Source: Ziziphus jujuba (taxonomy: Eukaryota > Streptophyta > Magnoliopsida > Rosales > Rhamnaceae). Taken from it: 64,000 nt of DNA. The position numbers and the translations under genes were made by a program. Below are positions 1 to 12,157 of the stretch, one piece after another (positions within the stretch are counted from its first letter, which is position 1; every line of letters starts with the position of its first letter). The stretch spans positions 620,001 through 684,000 of the forward strand of contig NC_083382.1 in NCBI RefSeq assembly GCF_031755915.1. The letters run 5' to 3'. The notes beneath the pieces are model-generated. The model saw nothing but the letters and a program-made list of their open reading frames with translations, was not told the DNA's origin and did not search any database.

Positions 1-705
1 TACCATCTTTTCTAAGGAATCGAGAAACCAACCAGTTAATTCCTGATGGTCCAATGACAAAACCAACAAGGTTTGCAACCTGTATAACAAGGCGATTCCA
101 GCTTATTAAAACTCTTCTATTAGAAGAGATAAAGATCTACACGAAAATATCTTCAAAGGTAGGTATCAAGAAATCAAAGGAATTTATGGAAGACTCCTGC
201 CATGAACAAATTAGACAACAAAGGTACTTTCTCCAAAAAGTAGTGGACATGATATTCCTAGAGCTAAACGAAATACAAACTGCAGAATAAGCTCAAAATT
301 AACACTTTTCAGTCATAAAACAACAGCAAAAAAAGCAGACAAAAGGTTTTATTTCTATTCATCAAGACGGTCTTCTGTACTTCATATTGACAGAAAAATC
401 CAATTATTTTATATGCAAGTTAGCAACAAGCAATGCATATAACGGGTTTCTATGTTCATTTTCTACATTAGCATAAAAGAACTACTTTCTTTTTGGATTT
501 CTCATTGTATCTCATTTTCTGTAACAAAGTTACTAGCATGTCTTTCAACCAATTTAGGTTTTGAAAGGCAAACAAAGGGATTGTTCAATTGTATAATGTA
601 CGTCTCTGAAAGATGCTTCACAAAATGTTTTCTTTGTTGGATTCAGAATTATAAATTACAATTATTGCAGATTGGCTTCATGGCAATTTTCACCATGATC
701 CTTGA

Positions 706-750
<45 letters not shown>

Positions 751-3700
751 TAACTTGATCTTTTGATATTGCCCTTCAACCATTCAGGAATGTAATAATT
801 TAGATTATAAGGAATTGCAAAAGTTGTGTTATTAAACATTAAAAATGTTTTGGCCTTAATCATAAGGGGCAAACCATGAGACATGTGATCGTAACAGCAC
901 CAGCAACGGCATTCAGTTCACGAAGGACAAAATGGCCAAAAGCACTCTTGGCCTGAAAAAAAATAAAAATAAAAATAAATAAGAAGAAGAAGATTAATAG
1001 AGAGAGAGAGAGAGAGAGAGACAGGGGGGGGAAGGCAATTCAAACAAGATAATCATGATGTCGTTAGAAAAGAGAGAGGAAGGACAACAATGATATGAAA
1101 CTCATGCACTGCAAAGAAAACCCTACCATATGTATAAAAGCATGACTTCTTATTCAAGTAACAGAGCAAGTCAACAACCCAACCTGCATGTGTCAAACTC
1201 AATGTTGGCAGATGGTCTAGTGCACTTATCTTCTAGTCAGAGGATAAATTCAAGCTATAGACCTATGTTTTTCTAATTATGCAGCATGGAATAGCTGTTG
1301 AAATGCATCAGTGTTCTGGATTCAATAAAGAACACAAACCGTTCTAAACGATTATTTTGAAATTTTAGAAGCATCCGCCAGGAAAGTTCAGAATGTTGCT
1401 TAAAAGAATGAAAGTTGAGATGCTTTCAGTAAAGTTTGGATGCAACATTGAATCAATTCAAATCATGAGTGGATGAAGGCATGCAAACATGGAATTCTAG
1501 CATTATGTCTGAGTGCTGAAGACATGCATCATAAAATCCAAATCATGATCAAACAAGGACAGCAACAAAAATTTAGCAATGTACAGGAAGTTAAAAACTT
1601 GAACCGCTATCCTCAAATTTGATGAAATATAAGAACAAAAAAGATTGGCAAAAAGATAAAGGGCACCTGAAATGAATTTGCTGTTGCTTTAAATACCATT
1701 TCCGGAACAAAGAACAAACATGTCAACCATGCCCATGAAAGAAGCTTCCTGACGTCAAGACAATAATGACTCAACTGAACTGTCAATTAAACAATTTTCT
1801 GCTTCTATTTTAAAGAAGATTAAGACATGTTGAAAGAGAAAAAAACAAAATGGAATATTAAAATTACCACTCCAAATCATGCCATATGGCAACAAATGTG
1901 AATATAACCCATATATTGAGTAGCTTCCTTTGTGATCCCCCAAGAGGAATGTACATATACCTAAACCCATATTTATTTATTAACAAACAGGAAATAATAA
2001 GGAGCAAGACTGCGGGAGAATCAAGGTATAAGAGTTATTGCACCTGACAAGCCATTTGTTGTAGGAAGCATGCCAGTTTTTCCAAAAGCTTTCCAAGTTA
2101 TAGCAATTATTTATGCACCTTGGCATGTTCTCGGGGACCTCAATGCCACAAATCTGAAAAAGTTTTGAAGACAGACATCATCATTAAATCTTAGAGGTTG
2201 ACATTACTACCAAAGATTACAGAAAGGATTACTTCACTTAGAGAAGACCATAATTCAGAACAAAAGAATTAAATTAAATTCAAATTTATGTACCAGTGAC
2301 CAGAGCCGAAAATACCGCCATATCAAAAAAAACTTTAGCCACATGAAGTTTAAGACCTAGACGACATAACAAAACAAAAAATAATAAATTAAATTAAGGT
2401 CAAAAGATGCTAAGAAGTAGTTCGGACTCTACAATTGGACGAAAGAAACAACGTAAAAATTAGAATAAACTAAGTTATAAATGCATTGCTTTAATGATCA
2501 CTGCTTACCCCATATCCAATAATGAACACATCCATAGGAGATAAATGTTTCCACATACCACTAAAAAACACAGAGGGAGATATACATAACTAGACAATGT
2601 AACTAAATAACTTTTCTAAAACAATCAAAGGTGTATATATGAACTCTAGAAAGAATCACCTGATCGCGAAAGCATTGTAATAAAATAGATGTGTTATTAG
2701 TTCCATAAGGACAAAATTGAAAATCCAACGTACACCATACCAAGCCACATCGGTAGGTGAGAAATTGTTCTGAGGCACATTAAGCTGAAAGAATATTGCA
2801 GTACGGTAATTTGATAAGGTTCTAAAAAATTAAAATAAAAAATAAAATAAAATAAAAACACATCATGTAAGGAATAACTGCAAGAAATTATAAATAAACT
2901 CCTGACAAGCTACAGGTCAAGAATTAAGCATGTACCCATGGCTATCATCCGATTTTTCTGTGCAACACTAGAATAAAACATATACCCATGGCTACCATTC
3001 ATTTTCTTTGCTTCTTGTGTCAAAATTGATCAAACAACATCTAACTTTCATTTTTTCCAAAATCAATGCAGATGTATATAACTGAATTATTTTTTAAAGC
3101 TACTTCAACGGATCATTTTTCATCCTAATCTCTCAGATAGAAGAATGTGAACTACAGATTCTTCTAAGTTATTCTTTTTGCAAAGCCTGTTTCAATTTTT
3201 TTTCATATATGACTCTTCTTCTAAGGTCTTTGAATCTTCTGGATTATCAGCAGCAAATATGCGGTTGTATTTATTAATAAAAGCTCAAGTTTCCTATTGA
3301 AAAGAAAAGTCCTCCCATGACAAACAAAAATATCTAGGTAAAAAATCCAGCAACATCTAAAACTAGTAAATATTATTTCAGAGACTGAAACATCAATATT
3401 TTCCACTATATCTCATACTAGAAGGAGAGCAGTAGAGTACAAACATGAAAGTGACAAACCTGTGAAGCAAAAGCATTGAAGCTTAAAATTGGACCAGTAA
3501 CGTAAATAGGTGCATAGACTAAATAAGAAAGGTATACACTAAAGGAAAACTTGTCGTTTGGGACACTTCTTTCCTGAGTAAAAATACAAATAAAAACAAC
3601 CAGCAAATTTCCTTAAGATGAAAATTATGACAATAATTCACCAGAAAATACTAGGAGTTATATCTAAATAGAAGCTAAGCTAACCTGTAAAACCTGGTAA

Positions 3701-6700
3701 CAAGTTTTTCCCGATTTACAAATATGGCAACGTTGAGTATGTTTCTGCAATCACAGACCATAAAAGTTAACGTAACTGGGAGGTAAGAGTTAAATCCTTA
3801 ATACTCAACAGCATAAAACCAGCATCAATCTTAAGTAAGCATGCTTTTGTGTCAACTTAAGAACCAGAAAGAAGTTGAGTACCAAATTTCAATTAAAAAA
3901 TAAAAAGTGAAGTAGTCATATTGTACATAAACTAATGCTATGATGGGTAGCATAATACCATAAACACTGCTTGTAATTAATAACCATGTGCATCTCATAA
4001 ATGGATAAAATAACACCTTTGAATATTATGAAAGCACAATTTTCAACTACATATGAACTTTAAAACCATGTTTGGTAGTGCTTTGGAAGCTGTAAGTGCT
4101 TCCATGAGAGAAAGAGAGAGACCAAAAACACCACTTCAATATGTATTTGGCAAAAGACTCTTTAATTCAAAAAAGATCACACACTACACTTACTTTAGGT
4201 TTTCTCTTAATAAATGCTGCAAAATGAATAAGTAAATAAATAAAATAAACACTTGGTGCATTAAAGTTTCAAACTACCCAGAATAGCCTCATTTATAATT
4301 TATAACCAAATACCCAACTACCTTTTGTAAAGTGCTTTTCATAATAAAAAGCGCTACAAAATAGAAGTACTTATAAAAAAGAGCATGTCCAAAACACACC
4401 CTAAGGCTATAAGAAAGAACCTCACTCCACAATGTCTGGGTTGTGCTGGTAAAAGACCAAACCAGCTTGCTCAAAATAATTAATCAAGCAAATGGCCTTT
4501 TGCTTGTTTGTTACGTTCATTTTTTTTTTTTTTTCTTGTTTTCTTTAATCTTTTTCTTTTTTATTTCTTTTTTTTTTTTTTTTTTGGGAGAAGAATCAAG
4601 GCATTTATGTAATTAGCAGATTATCCTATTCTCTAACATTCATTGTGTCTCATCATGTAGTTTGATGTTTATTTGTGTCATATTGAAAAGGGCTCAAAAG
4701 GCACTTAAAAGGGGCATGGTTGGTCAACAATTGTTGGGCTAGATCACAGACATGGGTAACAACATTTAAGAGTTACTTTTTATGCATCAATCATTGCTTG
4801 TAAGCTGTTTCCTTGTTGCTTTTGAATGTAACTTGCTTTGTTGAGTGCTTCATGTTACCACTGTACTAATATCAAATGGGTTCATTCCAGCAAGGTACAT
4901 TAACTGTTGGATTATTCTTTTTGGGATTGAAAAGTCTGTGGAAGCTTTTAGTAATTTTGTTTTGGCCCCAGGTTATGTTTATGAAAAGTTCACCTGATGC
5001 AAGATGGAAAAAATAAATTGTTGCAAATTGGAAACAACCTTTGAAAACTTATCAAAGAAAGGAAAACAGATTCTAAAGCCCAAACTTTGATTTGGAATAA
5101 TCTAGGATGAAGATGGGCTTATTTGCCTTTCAAGGATCCTAGTAGCCTAAGTCTAATTTAGTTATTTTACTTAATTAGAGTTATTTAGTATTTTAGTTTT
5201 CTTATGTTTTTAGAAACTTTTATTAATTAGTTTCCTTATTTAATTAGGTTTCTTATTATTTTAGTTTCCTAATGTTGCTAGGTGGTTTTATTATAAATAG
5301 GGATCCTTGTAACTTTTTAGACAGTTGATTAATAATACAAGTATTTTTCTGACATTAGTTTCTCTGGTTTTGTGTGATGCGAACCAAAACTAGGCATGAT
5401 ACTAGAGATTTTAGGAGTGATTTCTAAAATTGTTCTAGTGTGATACTAGAGCCTATCTTGAATTTTCAGTTTTCTTTTCTTCCCCACCTGTCCTACATCA
5501 TCACCTTTGGTCCTCTAGTGTGACAATGTAAGCCAAGAGAAGACTCACAACTGACCCTGGCCTTATCCTACAAACATATTCTGTTGAGAGATGACTAGGT
5601 ACACTCCCAGTTAAAGACCATAATGACTTATATTTTATGAGAGCAAATATAACTTTGAAATGAAAATACACATGTCAGTTTTTCACTGTATGTTCATATC
5701 AAACATGTCACGTCCTTTTCTTGCATTGCATTTACTTAATTCACATTGCTTCAGAAATTTCAGGTTCACAGGCACAATTGCAATATAAAACGGCTGTAAA
5801 AACTTTATCATTTGCATTTAAGAACTATGCTCCGTAATTACCATTGTGTGGTTCGGGGTATGGCATAACATAATTACAAAAATAGATGAAGAGAAAGTCA
5901 CAGCATAAATGAATACACCTCATAATCAAATCGAGAAGCTTGATTTGCCCAATGGTAATCATAACCGAAGCTGATCATGCGCAAAGCAACTGCAAAAACA
6001 ATCAGATTGGAAAGATAATCATAAAAGTGAATACAAGATTTGCTGCTATCAAAATCATATAGCTTTTCCAGTTAGATTAGATCTCATGCTGCCATCATAG
6101 ATGGAAAAACTTAATTCATTAGTGAGAAGCAAATGAAAGTGAAGTGCTGCTCTCCTGAAGTTAAAACAGAATATAGAAGATAATCAACAGCCATAGTTTA
6201 TCCACCATGAATCCCTTAGTCTATATCTTAATCTTATGAGTGGTGTCATATTCATTCTAAGGTGTTAAACCATGCTAAACACTGCCTAACTGATTATTGA
6301 TACTGCATGGGCCATTTGTGCTAAGGAGGTACCTTTCTTTAGCCTCCCTCAAGCAGAACACCAAACAAAGATCCAAAAAAGAATTTGTACTTTAATAATA
6401 TATCAAGTATACTTTAGGAAAGAGAGAAACGAAAAACAAACATCTGATGCATATAAACTATACAATTTCAAGAAAAACCATCCATCCAAGAGAATGCAGC
6501 TCAGAACAACTATCTGGTTGACAAGTGTACAAAACATAATAACAACTCTCGAAACCTTTAAAGTTGTGAAATATATAACTACACGACTGATGAATCACCC
6601 AAACAATTCCTGCTTCATTTAACACACATTACCACAGTTTCAAAGACATCTCACAATGAAGGAACCAACGGTCAGAGAATTCTATACACTTCCTATACAT

Positions 6701-7264
6701 TACACACCAGAAATCAGACAACAGGCCCTCAATCTTCACAAATCCTCCCTATGGTCTGAAAAGGTCTCGTCCCAGATCAAAAGGATCATCAACCAAGGAG
6801 TTAAAGTGGGATCGACATGAATAGATATAAAAAGATTCCAATATCCACAAATCTTTTATACATATATAATATTAAATGCAACCCCATCAAGCATTGACGA
6901 CAAAGAAATAAGATCTGTGGTTCTCCATCATTCAGGTTCCTCAACAAAGTTAACTTTCTAAGAAATAGAAGTATTTGAGCTCAATGACAAAAAAGATGGT
7001 TCTTTTTAACGAGATTATCACTTAATCTAGGAAAAAGAGAAGAGATGGAAAAGATTTCCCCTACAAACATCCGCAAGTCACCCCTTATGACAACCAGTTT
7101 TACATGGATTAAGGATAACCCCGTGATATAAACTTCCACGGATTTCAAAAAGATCCTCTAGACACCATAAGTGAGTTCAAATGATTAGATTGAAGTTCAT
7201 ATGAACTTTAGATATCCTTGAACCAAGGATCCCTGCTCCTAAAGGAATCTCCCCAACCAAATTG

Positions 7265-7307
<43 letters not shown>

Positions 7308-10300
7308 GTAAGGTTTTGCTTCAGACACCACTTGCAAAGAAACCAAATTGTCTTTAAAACCCTCCTCCACAACCCTCCTATAACAATTCTTTCATCAATC
7401 TAAATTTCCAAAAACCACAGCTGGAACTCTAAAGAGACCACAAAAATAAGAAATGGAAATGCTAGAGAAAAAAAATATCCTAGGTAAGAATCCTGATACC
7501 ATGAAGAGTACATTTTTGTTTTCTGCATGCTACTGAATATGATTACAAATAATAGACAACCTAAGTTACACATTAGAAACTAACACATTAGAAACTAAGT
7601 CAAACTTACCTATTAACATAATTGAATCCTAATCAATATAATTGACATCAATTGCATTTTTTCGTAAACTATCTATGTAAACATTTACATATAATTTACA
7701 ACAGATATGGCACTTGTGTAAACCTGCCTCCCTACTTCAGAGAAAATTCCACCCAACAGGATGCCAGGTTAATTAATTAGCCATTCACCCACAAAACATC
7801 CAACTAATACACAGTAAATACTTCCAATATCCTATTCATATTTGAGAAATCTTCCTTATCCCACAGAATCAACAAAACAGCATCACTAGAAAATTGCAAA
7901 TCTGAAACCTCAACTTAATCTTTTCCCAAAACTAACCTTCTAATACAGAGTCCTAAGTACATAACTCCTTTCTACACAAACATCAACTAAGTGTACGGAA
8001 AGGCATAAAGAAATGACCCTATCTCAACCCTCTGAAGCCTTAAATGTACCCCATGGTTTATCATTAAGAAATACAAAAAAATTTTACTCATCTCAACTCC
8101 CCCGCATCCACCTTCTTCATCCATGGTCAAATTCTTTCACTTGAGCACATAAGTCCATAAATCCCAATCTACATGGTCATAGGCTTTCTCAAAGTCAATC
8201 TTAAACGGCACTCCTTCCTTTCCTTCACTTCTATAAGCTTCCACTGCCTCATTTTCATCAAAGCAATACCCACTCTATCGACTTTTACAAATGCTCCTTG
8301 CAAATACAAAAGTGCACCCTCCAAAGTCTCCCTCAATCAAAGGGATAAATCTCCAGTCACTGTTTTTCAGAATCCAGTAAACAAGCTTATGAGACGGAAA
8401 TACACTTCATAGCAATTTAGGTTGTTAAAAATCGAGCAAATGGAAGTACCACTTCAAAACCAGGCTTAATGGACTTATGTCAACCATTTTTTGACTCAAA
8501 AAAAACATTGTCAATGTGATTCATGGATATTATATACAAAATAATGGCTTGCATGTGCTTCATATCCGGTTATATAAATACTAGGTCACATATAAGTTTG
8601 CAGACATCAAGCTCCAACAATGTAAAATAAAAAAGTAAAAAGAATATGTTGTGTGAGAACCAAGAATGAATACAAATTATGCTTCAATAAGGATCAAAAA
8701 CTATAATCTTGAAAGATTAACAAGTAAAATACCAAAATTAAAGCATATATGCCACCGAAAGGTTCCCCGAAAGTTGTCCAAATATGCCCAATGTTGCCTA
8801 TGCAAAACCAACAACAAAGAAATAAGTAGAGTATATGCCATGCTTTCATAAAATCTCAACTACCAAAAGCAATAATACCCTCACCCAAATACAGAGAATG
8901 AATATCCTTCATAAATACGATTGCACAGGAGAAAAAATATGTTGAAAATCCAAAATACAAATGAGAAGTACTTTGTTCGCGCGACTATCTGCATAAACAT
9001 GGATCTTGTGATACATCAAAACAAGAAACATTACTTGACTTTTATAATTGTTAATGGAACAGTAATGAAACAGTAGAAAACTGTTAAAATAGAATGACAA
9101 TAATTCACCATATATATAAATAAATTTTGTTAAAAATGTATTGTGTTGGCTTGTTATACATAGCTGGACTCAATTCCTAATGGCTGAAGTTTTTGGGAAC
9201 AGAGGTACTGCACATGTAAGTCCTAATTTCTATCAGTGTTAAACTTGATACTAATAATCTGACCAAGAGCATGGACAAAATTATTTCTATTGCAACACAC
9301 ACACACAATGAATGCTAGAAAAGAAATCCTTTGTTTCTATAGTAGCAATAAAAGGACTAGAAAGCATGCTCTCTCTATTTGAACTACCATGTCTCTACTT
9401 GCAGCTTAAGGAAGCACAGTGCCCCATACCTTAATGTGCAGTGCACAAAATAGTTTTCAAAAGTTGCAATGAATATAGATTCAATATGATGAAGCGTAAC
9501 AAAGTCAGAAATGGCCCCTTGACATAAGCTAGCATCATTGCTCCAAGCTCATTATTACCCTAAATGAAAAGTATAAAACTATACAATAGGAATAAAGCAA
9601 TCTAATCGATGAAAAACGCTGTGATAAATAAAAATTATAATTATAATACAAAGAATAATAAATAATATTAAACTGCGGTTGTATTACGGATTTGAGTTTG
9701 AAAGAAGACGCACCTTTACTAGAAGAAAATTTATTGAAGCTATTGTGAGGATGAAAATGATGCTAAGAAGAAGAAAAAGGGGGGAAAATGATAAAGGTCA
9801 GACAAACACACTAGTTGATGTTCAGGATTACGGTACCAAAAAATTGTTACAAAAGAAGCACTTACCATGCACCATGCAGATACGATAGATATATCAAGGA
9901 AATTAAAAGCCAAATAACAGACATCCCTCTTGCTTTAAAATGGAAATATGCCCTCGACATATTGGCGACGAAAGCAAAAATGGCCAAAACAACAGAAAGT
10001 AGAGGTAAATTTCCCCGAAAGTTTCTCCATTGGGCATCAGAGACATCCTAATTGGTCATGCATAAAATGTGTAAGCTTTTAGCAGAATAGGCAAAGGCCA
10101 TATTTTAGAATAACAGGTACATATCAAGTAGAAAACATTGTTGGAAAAAAGAAATAAAACTAAAATTACGTATAAAGTTGCTTTTCTAAACTAAAATCGA
10201 TCTCAAAGTAGTTAAATTATGGGAGTGAATATATATGTTATGAAAGAGAGAAGAAAGAAGATACATTGAGGGAATTTGGTAAGAGCCAACCAGGACGCAG

Positions 10301-10544
10301 ACCAAAGAGTTTGGAGTGGTGATCTGCTTGTTAAACATAAATATATGGTCACAAACAAAACGAGAAATGATTTTGAAAAGAAAAACAAAAGCGTTAAAAA
10401 TGAAATGAAATTAATAAAAATATAATAAGAGTGCGCGAAGAGTGAGAGAAAGAGTAGCGCACCGCGAGAGAGTAGCAGAGAACGATGAATGATGAAGGCA
10501 TAGAAGGCAGCTGCATAAACAATGAGAAAGCCCAGCTCTTTCAT
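1..10544 (-). CDS. GUP1/HHAT-like MBOAT family O-acyltransferase (3' end outside window)
   Basis: Multi-pass endoplasmic-reticulum-type membrane-bound O-acyltransferase, closest in my reading to the plant homologues of GUP1/hedgehog acyltransferase; the acyl acceptor in plants is not established. Exons in transcription order: 10544-10463, 10323-10265, 10047-9866, 9080-9035, 8988-8885, 8797-8733, 5989-5919, 3744-3685, 3573-3460, 2784-2660, 2560-2509, 2356-2294, 2153-2044, 1960-1868, 1748-1667, 952-875 and 80 to about 4 or beyond the edge. All junctions are GT-AG and phases are consistent, giving about 488 residues; I recall family proteins as a little over 500. The start ATG is followed by a hydrophobic segment. 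Family signatures: SDAQWRNFRGNLP (exon 3), CNRIYEGYSFS (exon 5), FRGTFRWHICFNF (exon 6), FGYDYHWA (exon 7), WHASYNKWLVR (exon 13) and AIWHDLEW (exon 14), whose His (about residue 405) is the conserved MBOAT active-site histidine. Exon 4 (46 nt) is the least certain. Introns of 2.2 and 2.7 kb hold transposon debris. Confidence 0.9.
4064..4404. mobile_element. MITE-like element in MBOAT intron
   Basis: The left edge carries 'CATGTTTGGTAGTGCTTTGG'. The right edge, read on the other strand, carries 'AGGGTGTGTTTTGGACATGC', with further 'agtgctttt/aaaagcactt' blocks inside. This about 340 bp imperfect inverted arrangement with no coding capacity is typical of plant hAT-like MITEs. The ends and target duplication are not resolved. 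It lies in the 2.2 kb intron 3745-5918. Confidence 0.45.
5019..5530 (+). mobile_element. LTR-like fragment (possible solo LTR) in MBOAT intron
   Basis: The stretch has an LTR-promoter look: a TATA-like 'TATAAATAGGG' near 5292, followed within 150 bp by repeated short T-rich blocks, and a 'CCTACATCA' end near 5500 of the kind that often precedes a primer-binding site. No internal gag-pol region or second LTR is visible and I found no convincing 5-bp target duplication. It may be a solo LTR or only a degraded repeat. Confidence 0.35.
7264..7305. repeat. Poly(A) tract, about 42 nt
   Basis: Uninterrupted run of A on the plus strand inside MBOAT intron 5990-8732. It could be the tail of an old plus-strand retroposed copy, but the 700 bp to its left hold no recognisable coding sequence. 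Confidence 0.8.
7900..8412 (-). pseudogene. Decayed LINE reverse-transcriptase fragment
   Basis: Read on the minus strand, positions 8202-8163 give KIDFEKAYDHVDW, the characteristic plant non-LTR reverse-transcriptase motif A. It is preceded by a NEAVEAYRS-like stretch and followed, across stop codons, by a degraded counterpart of the 'KAS-GLRQGDPLSP' region near 8060-8000. No frame stays open, so this is a relic. It lies in the 2.7 kb MBOAT intron, same strand as the host gene. The rest of this intron (about 5990-7900) shows nothing coding that I recognise. Confidence 0.6.
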
Positions 10545-11367
10545 TCCGATCCGATCCCCAGCTGATGATGCTAGTCAGATAGACGGATAGATATGTAAAT
10601 CTCTCTTTTAAAGTCAAAACTAAACTAAACTAAACTTCTTATTTATTCATTTATAATAATAATAATAATAATGTTATTATTACTATCTCTCACTTTAAAC
10701 CACTAAACCCATTTTCCATCCCATCCGCCATTTCCATTTCCATTTCGAATAAAGATTTTCTTCCTCAAATGACCACCTTACTACATGCTCTTTGGAACAA
10801 TAGTATTTTCCCCGTTGGATCCTTAACCTACAAATGGAGCATCAAACTCCCAAAACCCACAACTCCTTTTCTTCTTCTTCTTCTTTTTTTCTTTTTTTTT
10901 TTTCGCCCCTTTTCTGAAGCGCTTCCTGTTATTTGGTATCAAAATCACTTGTGCGGAGAGCCCAAGCCGGGTTGGATGGAGTGTAGGATTCGGAAAATAA
11001 AAAAAAATAAAAGCTAATAATTCTTTCTTTATACTTTGACTTTTGAGCAATGCCAAGGCCTAGGACCATCCAAGGCCCATTTATTCGGACAAAAATACCC
11101 CAAACCGGAGAATCCGGCAAACAATATAAATGTGAAAATGCCATCTCCGTTCCTTAAAATAATAATAATAAAAATACAGCTAAAACGTAGAATTAGTGGC
11201 TTTCTTTTCTAAATTCTACAATTTCCAATTGATATATTTTAAAAAAATTAATTCAACACCGTTTTACAAGTTTAATCTGTTTTAAGTTATTTTCTTCCAT
11301 TTTTAATATCACATAATATTTTTTTATCATAATATGTCTAGATATTCAAATTTAAATATATATATTC

Positions 11368-11399
<32 letters not shown>

Positions 11400-12157
11400 T
11401 TGCTCTGTATATTTTTACAATCACATACACGTATAGTTTACAGATTTGGTCATTGTGTTAAAAATTATAAATTAAACTCGTTTTTCAAATTTCTCACGAC
11501 AAGTACAATAGAATTTGCCTATGGCAAGCAATATGTTATTTAAAAATTACTTTCAAATTAGAAAATCAAATATAAATTCATTGATTGTAGGTTACATTAT
11601 TACACATAAAATGATTTAAACTAACAAAATTTGGTTATTAATGGTGAACTAATTAGAAAAGATTGAACTTGGATGTGGACCATGATAATCCGGAAACACA
11701 AAAAGTAGAATTATGATTTTAAAATATAAAGTGCTTTTTTTTAAAATAAAATAAAAATAAAGTGGATGGCGTAAATGGGAAGGGTGATCGAGGAAGATAA
11801 TTGGTGGGTGTGTAAACCATAATGAATGAACAAGATGATGCGCTATGATTGAGTTTGATGGGGGTGTGCGCAGACTATCATATTTTTATTATTGTTTTTT
11901 GCGCTTGAAGACTATCATATTATTACATATATATATTATTATTTTTTTGCTGAAATTACATATATATATTATTATACATATATATATATATATTATTATA
12001 TCTATATATATGTGTGTGTGTGTATTATTAAAAATAACAAATACCGATTAAATATTTTAATTTGGTTGAACTTAATAAAAATAAAAAATAAAATAAAAAA
12101 ATTACACAAAACCAAAAGCATCACATCCCATCCGTCTGTCTACGCCGGGGGACGAAG
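10545..12157. other. Divergent intergenic region between the MBOAT and coiled-coil/Ig genes
   Basis: The two genes are transcribed away from each other, so both promoters should lie here. The stretch is AT-rich with (TAA)n near 10656, a pyrimidine run near 10870, (AG)n near 11379-11398 and (TA)n/(TG)n near 11930-12023. No open frame looks like a gene; the short frames are shadows of these simple repeats. Confidence 0.7.
11379..11398. repeat. (AG)n microsatellite
   Basis: A perfect GA/AG dinucleotide run next to a short (TA)n stretch in the divergent intergenic region. Confidence 0.85.

Noticed and set aside
8885..8988. Apparent frameshift in MBOAT exon 5 before CNRIYEGYS
   Set aside because: Recounting the run of six T on the minus strand restores a single open frame of 104 nt with correct splice phases.
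10212..10617. 110- and 68-codon minus frames treated as separate genes
   Set aside because: They cover MBOAT exon 1 and its first intron; only 10544-10463 and 10323-10265 are coding.
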